DNA from: Komagataella phaffii GS115
Lineage: Eukaryota; Ascomycota; Pichiomycetes; Pichiales; Pichiaceae
Reading direction: 5' to 3'
Assembly (NCBI RefSeq): GCF_000027005.1
Contig: NC_012965.1
Location: 1,475,001 to 1,539,000, forward strand
DNA length: 64,000 bases
Below are positions 46,053-55,064 of this stretch, one piece after another. The number at the start of each line of letters is the position of its first letter. Position 1 is the first letter of the stretch. The position numbers were made by a program, and so were the translations under genes. A model generated the notes under the pieces. The model did not search any database. It was not told the DNA's origin and saw nothing but the letters and a program-made list of their open reading frames with translations.

Positions 46053-47573
46053 ATGTTGAATGAGGACTCAAATTCAAGCAACTCCACAGAGATCATTCCT
46101 CTGACGGCTCGATCAAACTTGTTTGTTCCAGACTTTGAAACTCCCAAGATAACTCTATCTGAGGTACTGAACAAAGTTTCCATGTATATTGGAGGGCTAC
46201 CCAAGTCGTACACAGAGTCTGATCTAATGAACCTGTTTCTCCCAATCACGAGAGTGGGTTCGGTCAAAGTGTGTACTGACAGACATACAGGCAAGTCATT
46301 AGGTTATGGATATCTTAACTTTTATTCGAAGAAAGAGGCTCTTCTTGCAAGGGATGTTTTGAATTACAAGAAGGTTCAAGGCCATGAAATTCGAATCCTC
46401 CCTGCAAATTACGATTGGCAGAATTGCGGAACCAATCTTTTTTTCATGAAGCTACCTGTCGAGTTTAAGAATACCCGACAACTTTACGAGTTTTTCAACA
46501 GAGATGGTGAAAATTTACTTCGTTGTAAACTAAACAAACCCCAAAACACAGCTTATGTCCAGTTCACTAAACCTGAAGAGGCTGCTGAAGTGATGAAGAT
46601 GTACGAAAAGGATGACAATGTCGTTTGTGTAGTTTATGAGTCAACTGTGAAAAAGTCGAGTGAGTTAAAGCAAGAAGTAAAACTGAAAAAGCAGCAACGT
46701 TTACTTACAAACAAGAAGGCGGTGTTCATAAAGAATCTTCCGTTTGTATACTCCGAAGCACAGGTCCGCAAAGATTTTGATGTTGCCGAAGCAAGCGACA
46801 CGATAATTGTAAGACAAGAACCAAGATATCAAAGTAGTTGGGCTATATTGTATTTCAAACTTAATCAGATAGCCAAATCATTCTTGGAGCTCAACAAAAA
46901 TAAAGTAATTGAGGGAAAACCAGCTATAATGACCTACGTTAAAGAAAAGGATCAAAGAAAGCCACGTAATTTAATCTTAATCAACAACATAGCCAACTAT
47001 ATTTCCGAAGAAATGATTCACAGCTGGTGTGGGAATTGTGGGGTTGTTGTCAGCATCAAACTGGAAGACGATTTTGGACATGTTGAAATGGCCCAAAAGG
47101 AAGCGTGTCTTCAGGCAATGAAAAGAATGAGAACTTATGGAATAGTTTCTTTTTTCGTCCAAGAGTATGCCAACACCACCTTTAAGAGACTAGTATCGGC
47201 AAGTCCGTCTCCAACACCTACAATTAATATGCCAGTGATGTACCCTATAGGGCTTCCCCCTTTATTGGAAGCAAGGCCTATTGCTTTCAATGTAACTAAC
47301 AATGGAAGGGTAATTCAAGTTCCCTGTGTTGCTCCCGACTATGCGGCAGTTCTGAGACAATTTGAAAGGATATATGAGCTGGTCTCAAAAATTATTAGCA
47401 CGGACCCAGAGTTCAAGTACTACAAATCCAAATTTGACACTGAATGGATCGCAAGAGAAATTTATGAGTCTTGCTATAAGCAAGACCCAGAGTTTCTTTA
47501 CAGGAAGATTGAAAAATACGATATAGAAGCGTTCAAACATCGCATCCAAAACCTTATTACAGGATGTTCATAA
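46053..47573 (+). CDS. PABP-like multi-RRM RNA-binding protein (PES4/MIP6-like)
   Basis: A 506-residue protein with RRM domains arranged as in poly(A)-binding proteins. RRM1 is clearest (SMYIGGLPKSYTESDLMNLF, then SLGYGYLNFYSKKEA). RRM2 (NLFFMKLPVEFKNTRQLYEFF), RRM3 (KAVFIKNLPFVYSEAQV) and a divergent RRM4 (LILINNIANYISEEMIHSW) follow. The C-terminal ~100 residues are helical but not a clear PABC domain. True Pab1 is more conserved and longer, so the diverged Pes4/Mip6 branch fits better. The frame extends to an ATG at 45891, only 20 nt after the previous stop and across a 16-T run, so ATG 46053 was preferred. Confidence 0.68.
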   Translation: MLNEDSNSSNSTEIIPLTARSNLFVPDFETPKITLSEVLNKVSMYIGGLPKSYTESDLMNLFLPITRVGSVKVCTDRHTGKSLGYGYLNFYSKKEALLARDVLNYKKVQGHEIRILPANYDWQNCGTNLFFMKLPVEFKNTRQLYEFFNRDGENLLRCKLNKPQNTAYVQFTKPEEAAEVMKMYEKDDNVVCVVYESTVKKSSELKQEVKLKKQQRLLTNKKAVFIKNLPFVYSEAQVRKDFDVAEASDTIIVRQEPRYQSSWAILYFKLNQIAKSFLELNKNKVIEGKPAIMTYVKEKDQRKPRNLILINNIANYISEEMIHSWCGNCGVVVSIKLEDDFGHVEMAQKEACLQAMKRMRTYGIVSFFVQEYANTTFKRLVSASPSPTPTINMPVMYPIGLPPLLEARPIAFNVTNNGRVIQVPCVAPDYAAVLRQFERIYELVSKIISTDPEFKYYKSKFDTEWIAREIYESCYKQDPEFLYRKIEKYDIEAFKHRIQNLITGCS

Positions 47574-47618
47574 ATAAAAGGAAACCAAAAAAGTTGATTT
47601 TAAACTATTAGGACATGA

Positions 47619-48960
47619 TCAAACCAACTCTACATAGTTGGCGGGGAAAATACCTTCTACCCCATTAGTACGGCCAGTCCACCAATCATCAGTTGAGTTG
47701 GACTTTTGGATGATAGTAATGACGTCTCCCTTTTTGAAAGGAAGATCTCCTGCCTGCTCACCCTGAAATGAATACAAAGCAATAGCTTTGTTGGCCCTCG
47801 ACGATGATGCTGTTTCGTTTCTGGACCTATTTCTGGAGGCACCAGAGCTGGATTTCTTCTCACTGAGGCTATGTTTCTTCACTCTTCCAGAAAGGTCACT
47901 ATCGTCATCATCTGAAAAGTTGTTATAAGTAGGTTTAGATGATCTGTCAGTAGGAGGTCTATCATATATGTCGTCCCGCCATTTGGAACTTGTTCTTGTA
48001 GACTTATCTCTAGAACGACTGTAGTAGTTATCGTCTTCCTCATCTGAGTAAATATCATCATTAGAACGGCCTCTCCCTCTACCTCCCCTTCTTGAACCTC
48101 CTGTTCTTGGCGAGTTATAACTTGAGTTGTCATCAGAGAAGGTGGAAGGTATATCGTTGTAGAACTCGTCATCACTATCGTAGTGGTCACCACTATAGTT
48201 GGGGTTGAAAACTCTGGAGTTTAAAACTCTCAACAAAGTGTCACAAGCCCTAGGAGGAGCTACATCACCGGCAAGAATATGCCTAGCTTTGCAGTTATCT
48301 CCATAGAACTTTCTATTAGCCTCTCTTCTCTCCACAATAACTGAACCTTCCAAGGAAACACCTGCAAACAAACCTTTAGTCTTTGAGTATGCAAAAACAG
48401 CACTGACAGCCTTCAAGGAAGCAGTCCCTGAAACTTCAGCGTTTCTTCCCAGTGGGCCAGCTGCCACCGAAACGTTACCACCCAGAGTTATTGATCCATA
48501 CTGTGCGAAAGAGTCCACTGCTGATTGGGTGTTCAAAATAAATACAAAGTCCGTCAATTCACCACCAATCTGACCACCAACACCTGCACCGGCGGTGGCG
48601 ATGGCAGAAGGAGCAGACCATTCTCCGTTAGGGAGTCTTGCCATTATCAGACCTGATCCCACTCTGGCACTGAATAGGAAGCCACCTTTCAAAACTGTCA
48701 TAACTGCGAGACCACGAGCATTTTGAAGAACTTCCTTTGGAATGACTTCGTCCGGGCCAAACACTTGGTTTGGTTTGATGAAGGAAGTTAGGATCTTAGC
48801 AACTTTTCTATTGATGTTAGTATTTGTCATTGAAGGGAGAGGGAGAGAGAAAGGACTGCAAAAAACAGGACAGAGCTCTCTAGCCACACCAAAATGTTTG
48901 GTAGTTTACTTACTTGCATTCACTACCAAGTGATCTTGGAATTGGATTGTTGATACCCAT
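47619..48960 (-). CDS. LSB3: SH3 and SYLF domain actin-patch protein LSB3/YSC84 (spliced)
   Basis: Two exons: 48914-48960 and 47619-48807, joined over a 106-bp intron, giving 411 residues. Exon 1 encodes MGINNPIPRSLGSEC and splicing restores the conserved SECKKVAKILTSF start of this family. The SYLF (lipid-binding) domain covers residues ~15-205 (GLIMARLPNGEWSAPSAI, GELTDFVFILN, ERREANRKFYG). A Ser/Asp/Arg-rich linker follows, and the C-terminal ~55 residues are an SH3 domain (ALYSFQGEQAGDLPFKKGD ending FPANYVELV). It bundles actin at endocytic patches with Las17. A longer single-exon frame to 48887 reads into the intron and is not the protein. Ysc84 and Lsb3 cannot be told apart. Confidence 0.95.
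48808..48913 (-). other. Spliceosomal intron of LSB3/YSC84
   Basis: On the minus strand the intron begins GTAAGTAAAC, has the branch site TACTAAC at 48816-48822 and ends CAATAG. Removing it joins TGC-AA to AAAAGTTGCT and gives a continuous conserved N-terminus. S. cerevisiae YSC84 and LSB3 have, as I recall, an intron near the same place. Confidence 0.95.
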
Positions 48961-50095
48961 GATTGACTCCTTATGATGTTACACCGTTGTGTTTTGGATG
49001 CAGAGTTTAGACCGCTCTTTCCGAAATTTCGAGAGACACCGGAATTGGCAATCTGCCGAGACTCAAAAAATGTACTGGCAGAATGGAGAATGGCGCAATA
49101 GGCTGCTCACAGAGTGAATGAAGAGTGGGAAGAGAAGTCAGATGAAGTGTTACGAGGAGGTTTTATGAGACCCTACGTTAGTGTGTTTTGAAGAGAAGTC
49201 ACTTGCATGTGAATATCTGGGGTTCCAGTCGAATCAGAGGCTGAGCAAACATTCGGGAAACTTACGAGGGTCAATACGGTAATTCGGAGTTACCATGACA
49301 TTTATTTCAGCTACCTAGTTAACGCTGACTGGAAGGTAATGTGTGCTGATTCTAAGTGCAATGGTTGCAGGAGACATTAAATGGGGCCTTCGGACAACCC
49401 AAAAACTGTTGATGATTTTCCTGCCCCTTAATCAGTGGGCAATGCAATTGTTTTTGGATGGACATCTTAGGGCTATAATGTGATGCCAATTGGTGTACAG
49501 AGCCAGTTCACAGTGTTTTTGCTCAGCTGTAGTTAATAGGCGGGGCTTTGTACATGAAGAGTCTCCTTACACTGTAATCTCGTGATAGAATTTCCCTGTT
49601 TTCTAAGCACGGCTTCGAATGAGTAGTAGAAAGATGTCATTTTATATTGAAGTGGATTTGATCAAAGCGGCCCAATTTCGTAAAGCCAGCACATATAAAC
49701 ATTCAGCTCCAAATTGAAAATTAAAAGGTCATTGGCTTTTATCAAAAAGTAGCATCCTCAAATCTTATAACTGGGGGAGACTACTAATCGTCTTGTGTGC
49801 AGAACAACACGCCCTCAGTTGCGTACACTACACCCCGAAGAATGGACGTGGCATACTGCCCACATTTCAAGTTTGGCATCGTCCATCATCGACTTTTAAA
49901 ACCTAATAGTAATAGAGCAGCCATTTATGATCAACCACAACGAAAGTACTAATGACATGAAATTCATGGCTGTTCCTGATAACTACTATCAAATATACTT
50001 TCTGAGGTTAGGATCTCACATGATTTTCTTATCTCAGATGGTCTCCTCCCCTTCTAACCTATCCTTCTGTTTGCCGACTCTTCCTTCTCCACACT
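48961..50095. other. Long gene-free region, 1135 bp
   Basis: Lies between the LSB3 first exon (minus) and the DUF1776-like gene (plus). The only ATG frame above 60 codons (49927-50115) overlaps the next gene's start out of frame and has no features. No tRNA B box, snRNA or clear snoRNA boxes were seen. Its length is unusual for this region, so an unannotated non-coding transcript or a complex promoter is possible. Confidence 0.5.
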
Positions 50096-51496
50096 ATGAC
50101 ACAACTGATCGATAAAACCTTTGAGAATACTTGGGGAGCCATATTGCAGGCCCAGGATTATGCGCAGGAATCCATCAGGTATATTCAAGAAAAAAGGTCG
50201 GAGTTCAACTCCGTCTTTGAAGACTCGGTCGAGTCCATCAAGGACATAACCCATCAGGCCAACCTGAACATCACAGTGGACAAAGCTCCAGTGCCCTCTG
50301 GGAACATAATGACCAACTTTCTTTATAAACACAAATGCAGTATATGGGGCGTTTGTGGTGTTGCCGCAACTTGTTTGCTCTGCTACAGTTATTCCCAGAT
50401 GCCAAATAAACGGGCACGATCCAAAGCAGCCCGTCTTCCGAATGGAGGTAGATATGAAGTTGTACTGATTATTGGTTCTCCAAGTAACATCAACGTTCAG
50501 AATCTGGCTCGAGATCTGAACCAAAAAGGGTTTATCATCTACATCACTAGCTTCAACGAAAAGGATATAAATTCAATTGAATCAGAAGACTCTCAGGATA
50601 TCAGATGTCTCCCAGTCTTCAGCAGATCAAACAAAGAAATCAAGGACAGTGTGTTAGCGTTTAAACGTATATTGGACAGCAATGTCAATATGTTTGACGA
50701 CGCCTTGGATTCCGCCTCCTCGCTGGACTCTGAGTCAGGAGTTCATCTTTTGAACCTAAAGAGCATCATTGTTTTCAATGACTACTCCAATACGATATAT
50801 CCTCGGGGAGATGTTCTTGAGGTGGATATGCAAGAAATTGATCGAAGCATCCACCAACATTGTATTACCAGTTTGAGCCTACTCAATAATGGACTATTGG
50901 ATCTTTTAAGAATCAATAATGACAAACAATTACATTTACAACAGGTGAATGGCTTAAAAAATAGGAAGAATGCAGCTTCGAGTTCAATTTTCAGCAACTT
51001 CCTTAACGTTGATCCTGATTCTGCGAAAAGGATCGGAGGGGATTCGAAGCTGATATTTTTAGACGTTTTACCTGCAAACAAGTTCCCTCGTGTTAGTCCC
51101 AACATGTCTTTAAGATTGATAAAGTCTATAAACGATCAGCTTTTTGAGTCGTTATACTCTGAACTCAGTCATCCGTCATTCCTCAAAAGATTAGGTTCAG
51201 CAGTTTATCATTGGTGGAAAAAAACTCCTCCTTATTTCACCTCACAAAAGATCAACATCACGAAGCTCTCTGTTCGGATCTTGGATTCCTCTCTTTCAAG
51301 AAATGAAGTTTTTATTGATAGAAGCAAGAACCTCTTATCCAACATTAAGCTTGATAGATGGTACCAAAAGCTATTGAAGACGGTCTATCCAGTCCTGAAC
51401 CATTTCGTTCAATTGACGCACCAATCTTCTGCAGAACTAAGTAGTTACCTGTTCACCATCTTGTACTGCAACACTTATTTGCCCAAGTGGACATGA
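50096..51496 (+). CDS. DUF1776-family membrane protein, short-chain-dehydrogenase-like
   Basis: A 466-residue protein. The N-terminal ~70 residues are helical and charged. One membrane segment follows near residues 82-98 (IWGVCGVAATCLLCYSY). After a basic stretch comes a Rossmann-like unit, VVLIIGSPSNINVQNLARDLNQKGFIIYIT. This GSP-N-LARDL-GFI arrangement is what I recall of fungal DUF1776 proteins, which resemble short-chain dehydrogenases but lack the usual YxxxK active site. None is obvious here, so it is probably not a working dehydrogenase. The function is unknown. The ATG at 50096 is the first in frame. Confidence 0.75.
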   Translation: MTQLIDKTFENTWGAILQAQDYAQESIRYIQEKRSEFNSVFEDSVESIKDITHQANLNITVDKAPVPSGNIMTNFLYKHKCSIWGVCGVAATCLLCYSYSQMPNKRARSKAARLPNGGRYEVVLIIGSPSNINVQNLARDLNQKGFIIYITSFNEKDINSIESEDSQDIRCLPVFSRSNKEIKDSVLAFKRILDSNVNMFDDALDSASSLDSESGVHLLNLKSIIVFNDYSNTIYPRGDVLEVDMQEIDRSIHQHCITSLSLLNNGLLDLLRINNDKQLHLQQVNGLKNRKNAASSSIFSNFLNVDPDSAKRIGGDSKLIFLDVLPANKFPRVSPNMSLRLIKSINDQLFESLYSELSHPSFLKRLGSAVYHWWKKTPPYFTSQKINITKLSVRILDSSLSRNEVFIDRSKNLLSNIKLDRWYQKLLKTVYPVLNHFVQLTHQSSAELSSYLFTILYCNTYLPKWT

Positions 51497-51636
51497 ACAG
51501 TGTGTATTATTGTATTACCTAATCTCAATCATATGAGGCACTATTATTTACTATGAGCAACCTCACCTGGTTGGTCTCTCCTACAAATTAGGCTTGCTCC
51601 AGATGGAATTGCTGGCGTCATCCAAGATCTATTGAT

Positions 51637-53328
51637 ATGGAACCGTCACAATTGTTTAAGGGCTATAACTTTTTGCTTGTTCCTTTTTTGAGAACTAAGT
51701 TGGCCAGTTTCAGGCACAATTTGTACACGAAGAATGGTGCAACTCTATACCCCACAATAAACCAATTTGCAAAGCAAGTAAAAAAGTTCAATTCTGAGCT
51801 GATTCCAGATTACTATGATTCAGAAGAAGCTCTTCACTACACTACGATTATTGTAGTTGAAGACGAAGAGAAATTGACTGATATGACCAGTTTATCTAGT
51901 TATCTGAAGGTTCCCAAGTCTGGTTTTCCTCTGGACGAGTATAAAGTTCTAAGACTTGCCTGGGTGACAGATAGTCTGGAAGAGAAGAAACTGCTTCCGT
52001 ACTCCAAGTATTTGTTTTCGTTCCCAGAACAGAAAGGAAAAGTCAAACGGGAGAGAGAGTCTGAGAGTCTGAGCGATGTCAAGGAGGAAAAAGAACCATC
52101 AAAAAAACGGAAAAGGAAGAGCGTAGACGAGGAACATAGCCTGATTTTTGAAAAACTTGCTTCGCCGCCTAAGATAGAAGATATCAAGAAAAAGGTGCTA
52201 GCAGATTCTGAATCTCTCCGAGCATCGACACCCGAGTCGGATGAGGAGGACCTGAAGAATATGTCCAACAATGAGCTAATCATACACTATTTCTCACAAA
52301 TGGCTAAAGAGAGAAAAGTTGAAGGTCTGCAGTTCAAATCTTTGAGCTATCTGCGAGCCATTAATGCAATCAAAAATGCGCCCAAGGAAATAGAATGTCG
52401 AGAAGACGCACTTAGCATTCCCAAAATTGGAAAGAGTCTAGCAGATCATTGCGTGGAAATTATTGAGACCAGAAAGTTTGGTCAGTTAAAGAGACAGCAA
52501 GAATCAACGGAAGCTCATGTGATGAAAGAGCTCCAGAAAATACATGGTGTTGGAGCTGTGATATCAGAGAAATGGTTCAATCATTATGGGGTTCGAAGCA
52601 TACCCGATATCTTTGAAAAAGTCCCTGAATCTGAATTTACAGACGCAATTAAACTTGGTCTGTACTACTATTACGACTGGAACCAAAAAATCCCCCGAGA
52701 AGAAGTAACTGCTCATTCTGAGTTTGTAAGCGACGTAGGCAAGAAAATTGATCCAAAGTTTATAGTCCAAACCGTCGGATCTTACAGAAGAGAAACAAAA
52801 ACCTGTGGGGATGTAGATTTTTTCATCATGAAAGAGGACTGCAACGACGAAACCAAATTGTCTCAGTTTCTCACAACTTTGGTGAAGGAGCTGTTCAAGT
52901 CTGGTTATCTGAAATGTTCTCTATTCCCAGCTCATGATCAGCTTCTCAAATTCCTTACCGGAGGACAGCTGACAGATAAAAAGTTTTGTCGAAGGGTGGA
53001 TTTTTTGGCTGTTAAATGGAAATATAGAGCTGGTGCTCTGATTTATTTTACAGGAAACGACATTCTAAATAGGTACATGAGGACCCTTGCTAACAATAAA
53101 GGGTTACGTCTGAATAATGAAGGGTTATTCAAGCCCAAACGACGTGTGATCGATGAAGCTAATAAGATGGGAATTCGGTTATCTAAAATGCATTTCAAGG
53201 AAGATGATTGGACACTTGTTGAAGGAGAAGATGAGGAGAAAATATTCAACTTGCTGGGGTTACGATACTTGGAGCCAAAAGACAGGAACATAGGAAATTT
53301 GTCTGAAATAGGAGGATTCAGACTGTAA
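51637..53328 (+). CDS. POL4: DNA polymerase IV, family X (POL4)
   Basis: A 563-residue polymerase for gap filling in non-homologous end joining. It has an N-terminal BRCT-like region (~residues 5-125, with the aromatic LAWVTDSLEEKKLLPY), then a Ser/Glu-rich linker with a nuclear signal KKRKRK at 156-161. The 8-kDa domain begins near residue 212 (FKSLSYLRAINAIKN). A helix-hairpin-helix follows near 300 (LQKIHGVGAVISEKW). The palm has GSYRRETKTCGDVDFF with metal-binding D392 and D394, and RRVDFLAV with D455. The C-terminal thumb ends near LGLRYLEPKDR. All catalytic residues are present. Confidence 0.95.
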   Translation: MEPSQLFKGYNFLLVPFLRTKLASFRHNLYTKNGATLYPTINQFAKQVKKFNSELIPDYYDSEEALHYTTIIVVEDEEKLTDMTSLSSYLKVPKSGFPLDEYKVLRLAWVTDSLEEKKLLPYSKYLFSFPEQKGKVKRERESESLSDVKEEKEPSKKRKRKSVDEEHSLIFEKLASPPKIEDIKKKVLADSESLRASTPESDEEDLKNMSNNELIIHYFSQMAKERKVEGLQFKSLSYLRAINAIKNAPKEIECREDALSIPKIGKSLADHCVEIIETRKFGQLKRQQESTEAHVMKELQKIHGVGAVISEKWFNHYGVRSIPDIFEKVPESEFTDAIKLGLYYYYDWNQKIPREEVTAHSEFVSDVGKKIDPKFIVQTVGSYRRETKTCGDVDFFIMKEDCNDETKLSQFLTTLVKELFKSGYLKCSLFPAHDQLLKFLTGGQLTDKKFCRRVDFLAVKWKYRAGALIYFTGNDILNRYMRTLANNKGLRLNNEGLFKPKRRVIDEANKMGIRLSKMHFKEDDWTLVEGEDEEKIFNLLGLRYLEPKDRNIGNLSEIGGFRL

Positions 53329-53456
53329 CTAGGAGATTTTGTATTCGGTAATAAATGTAGTGTTATCGATGTTGGTAAAGGCTGTATAGTGGTCGTAGTG
53401 GACATTTGACTAATCAATCTGTTATATAAGGCCGGAATGTTTTCTGATCGTTGTAA

Positions 53457-53530
53457 GACTTCGTGGCCAAGTTGGTTAAGGCGTGCGACTGTTAATCGCA
53501 AGATCGTGAGTTCAACCCTCACCGAGGTCG
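53457..53530 (+). tRNA. tRNA-Asn(GUU)
   Basis: A 74-nt cloverleaf. Acceptor GACTTCG/CGAGGTC with discriminator G, D arm GGCCAAGTTGGTTAAGGC, anticodon arm GCGACTGTTAATCGC with anticodon GTT, T arm GTGAGTTCAACCCTCAC. It is almost the same as S. cerevisiae tRNA-Asn. TTTTTTT follows at once (53531-53537) as Pol III terminator. No intron. Confidence 0.97.
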
Positions 53531-53744
53531 TTTTTTTGAGTTTTTTTCTTCACTGTTTGTACAAAAAGTCGTCCAATAGAGGCCTGATCTTTCCAGCTAT
53601 CGCCGTACGACGTATTCCTGGTAGTCTAATAAGCTCCCATCGTGATCAAACCCAATCCTTCGGATGATGTTTGCAACCGCCGCACCGACCCCACCTCAGA
53701 CCCAGTGTTGTATACCACCCCATTTGCATGTCTCTGTGTCTCAG

Positions 53745-53752
53745 TATAAATA
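53745..53752 (+). promoter_or_regulatory. TATA box of the 53808 gene
   Basis: TATAAATA on the coding strand, 56 bp before the ATG at 53808. Confidence 0.6.
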
Positions 53753-53807
53753 CCCTTACAACTGCCATTCCAGTCTCCAGTCTTAACAAGCTTCTTCTTG
53801 CCATAAA

Positions 53808-54554
53808 ATGCCTATTGAACTAGTTCTGTCTCCAATAATGAGACCAGTGGTGGTGGCCAAATCTTTGGTGTTCCATCCGCATCGACGAGCATCTCGGTAC
53901 GTGCCCAGGGTTGTCGAACTTACAGACACCCCTTCTGAGTATGCTATTAGAAAAAGATTTGGAACCGGTTCAAAGGTGTTTGATGTGTTTGATACCCAAG
54001 CCGAAGGATCAGGCCCAATTGGTCCTACAGATGCTTCTCAGAGGATATTCTGGTTTGTCCGTTCTAGATCTGTCAAGGGAGCTTACAAGATGTATTCATC
54101 TAGCATCACAAACACAGGACCTAATGGTGAAGACGAACCCGTTGCCGCTGTTAGAGCTGGATTGAGATCCAATGTTCTGTTGATCAGAGCCCCAGACGTG
54201 CCTGCGGCAGAACTAGGATGGCATGTTATCAACCACCGTGTGGATGCCAATGACAGTTATAGAATGTTCACATTAGCTGATGGAGTAACTTATCAATGGA
54301 CTTATAAGGGCAAATGGTTAGAGAGAGTCACCAATGTAGGAGAGAAAGAATCTGAAATCAGGGAAAGGATAGGCCAAGTTGTGCCTGCTGCAGGAGCAGG
54401 ATTCACCTTGAGGGTAGACGAGACTAAAATTCCAAGAGAGCTGGCCATATCCACTGCTTTATGCTCATACATTGATCAATGGAACACTCAACTAGAAGTT
54501 GGTGGTATATACTATGCTTCTCAACCATACCAAGTGAGATGGAAGAGAGATTAG
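53808..54554 (+). CDS. Hypothetical conserved-looking fungal protein, possibly tubby/LOR-like
   Basis: A 248-residue protein without signal or membrane segment. It has alternating beta-like stretches with aromatic and hydrophobic positions (RIFWFVRSRSVKGAYKMYSS, SYRMFTLADGVTYQWTYKGK, RELAISTALCSYIDQW). The order, a strand-rich body followed by a hydrophobic helix, resembles tubby-C-terminal/LURP-one folds, but I have no motif that proves it. The even composition and the TATA box close upstream argue for a real expressed gene. A tRNA-Asn lies 278 bp upstream on the same strand. The function is unknown. Confidence 0.75.
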   Translation: MPIELVLSPIMRPVVVAKSLVFHPHRRASRYVPRVVELTDTPSEYAIRKRFGTGSKVFDVFDTQAEGSGPIGPTDASQRIFWFVRSRSVKGAYKMYSSSITNTGPNGEDEPVAAVRAGLRSNVLLIRAPDVPAAELGWHVINHRVDANDSYRMFTLADGVTYQWTYKGKWLERVTNVGEKESEIRERIGQVVPAAGAGFTLRVDETKIPRELAISTALCSYIDQWNTQLEVGGIYYASQPYQVRWKRD

Positions 54555-55064
54555 GATGAAAAAAAATTCAACAACTACAACAGTTCAGAATGGAACTAAG
54601 GGCTTATATCCTGGGACTGCTATTTCAGGCTACCAATGTCGTCTTTTAGATATGTAGATCTCTTATAAGAAAGCCCCCGTAATCCTTCTGGAAAATGATC
54701 TAATACCTCCGTACACCTGATCACAGACCGCGCTTAAGTGAAAAATTTCCCAATTAGTCAATCCTTAGTGACAACCGATTTTTAAAGCTGTAAAGCAGCC
54801 AAATGAGTGTATAACCTGGATAAACCTGTTACAGAGCAGCCTACCTGTAGGAACTATCTAGTAAGATGTTCTCGTATGAACTTGACTCTCATAAGTCCTC
54901 TCTATTCCTTGAGAATGTAACTTTTTTTTCTGGTTCGTCACCTGCAACAAACGTTATGTCATACACCCGCCGCGCATTCGCATTATGACTCCCTCCCGTT
55001 TTTTTTCGCCCTTTTTCAGAATTTTTTTCCTTTCCCTCTCTACTCTTCCCCTTACTGTCTCAAA
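54555..55064. promoter_or_regulatory. Intergenic region and CPA2 promoter
   Basis: 510 bp. Near the CPA2 end it carries ATGACTCCC (54985-54993) and a strongly T/C-rich stretch, typical of yeast initiation regions, up to the ATG. No gene was seen in the rest. Confidence 0.55.
54985..54993 (+). promoter_or_regulatory. Gcn4-like site / upstream ATG before CPA2
   Basis: ATGACTCCC, 72-80 bp before the CPA2 ATG, on the coding strand; 7 of 9 match to the Gcn4 consensus RTGACTCAY. Its ATG opens a 38-codon frame that overlaps the CPA2 start out of frame and stops at TAG inside CPA2. The same nonamer lies upstream of HIS3. Confidence 0.45.

Noticed and set aside
49927..50115. 62-codon frame
   Set aside because: Overlaps the DUF1776-like start out of frame, and has no features.
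50054..50524. 156-codon minus-strand frame
   Set aside because: Antisense to the DUF1776-like coding sequence, no motif.
53043..53522. 159-codon minus-strand frame
   Set aside because: Antisense to POL4 and to tRNA-Asn; its first residues are translation of the tRNA gene.
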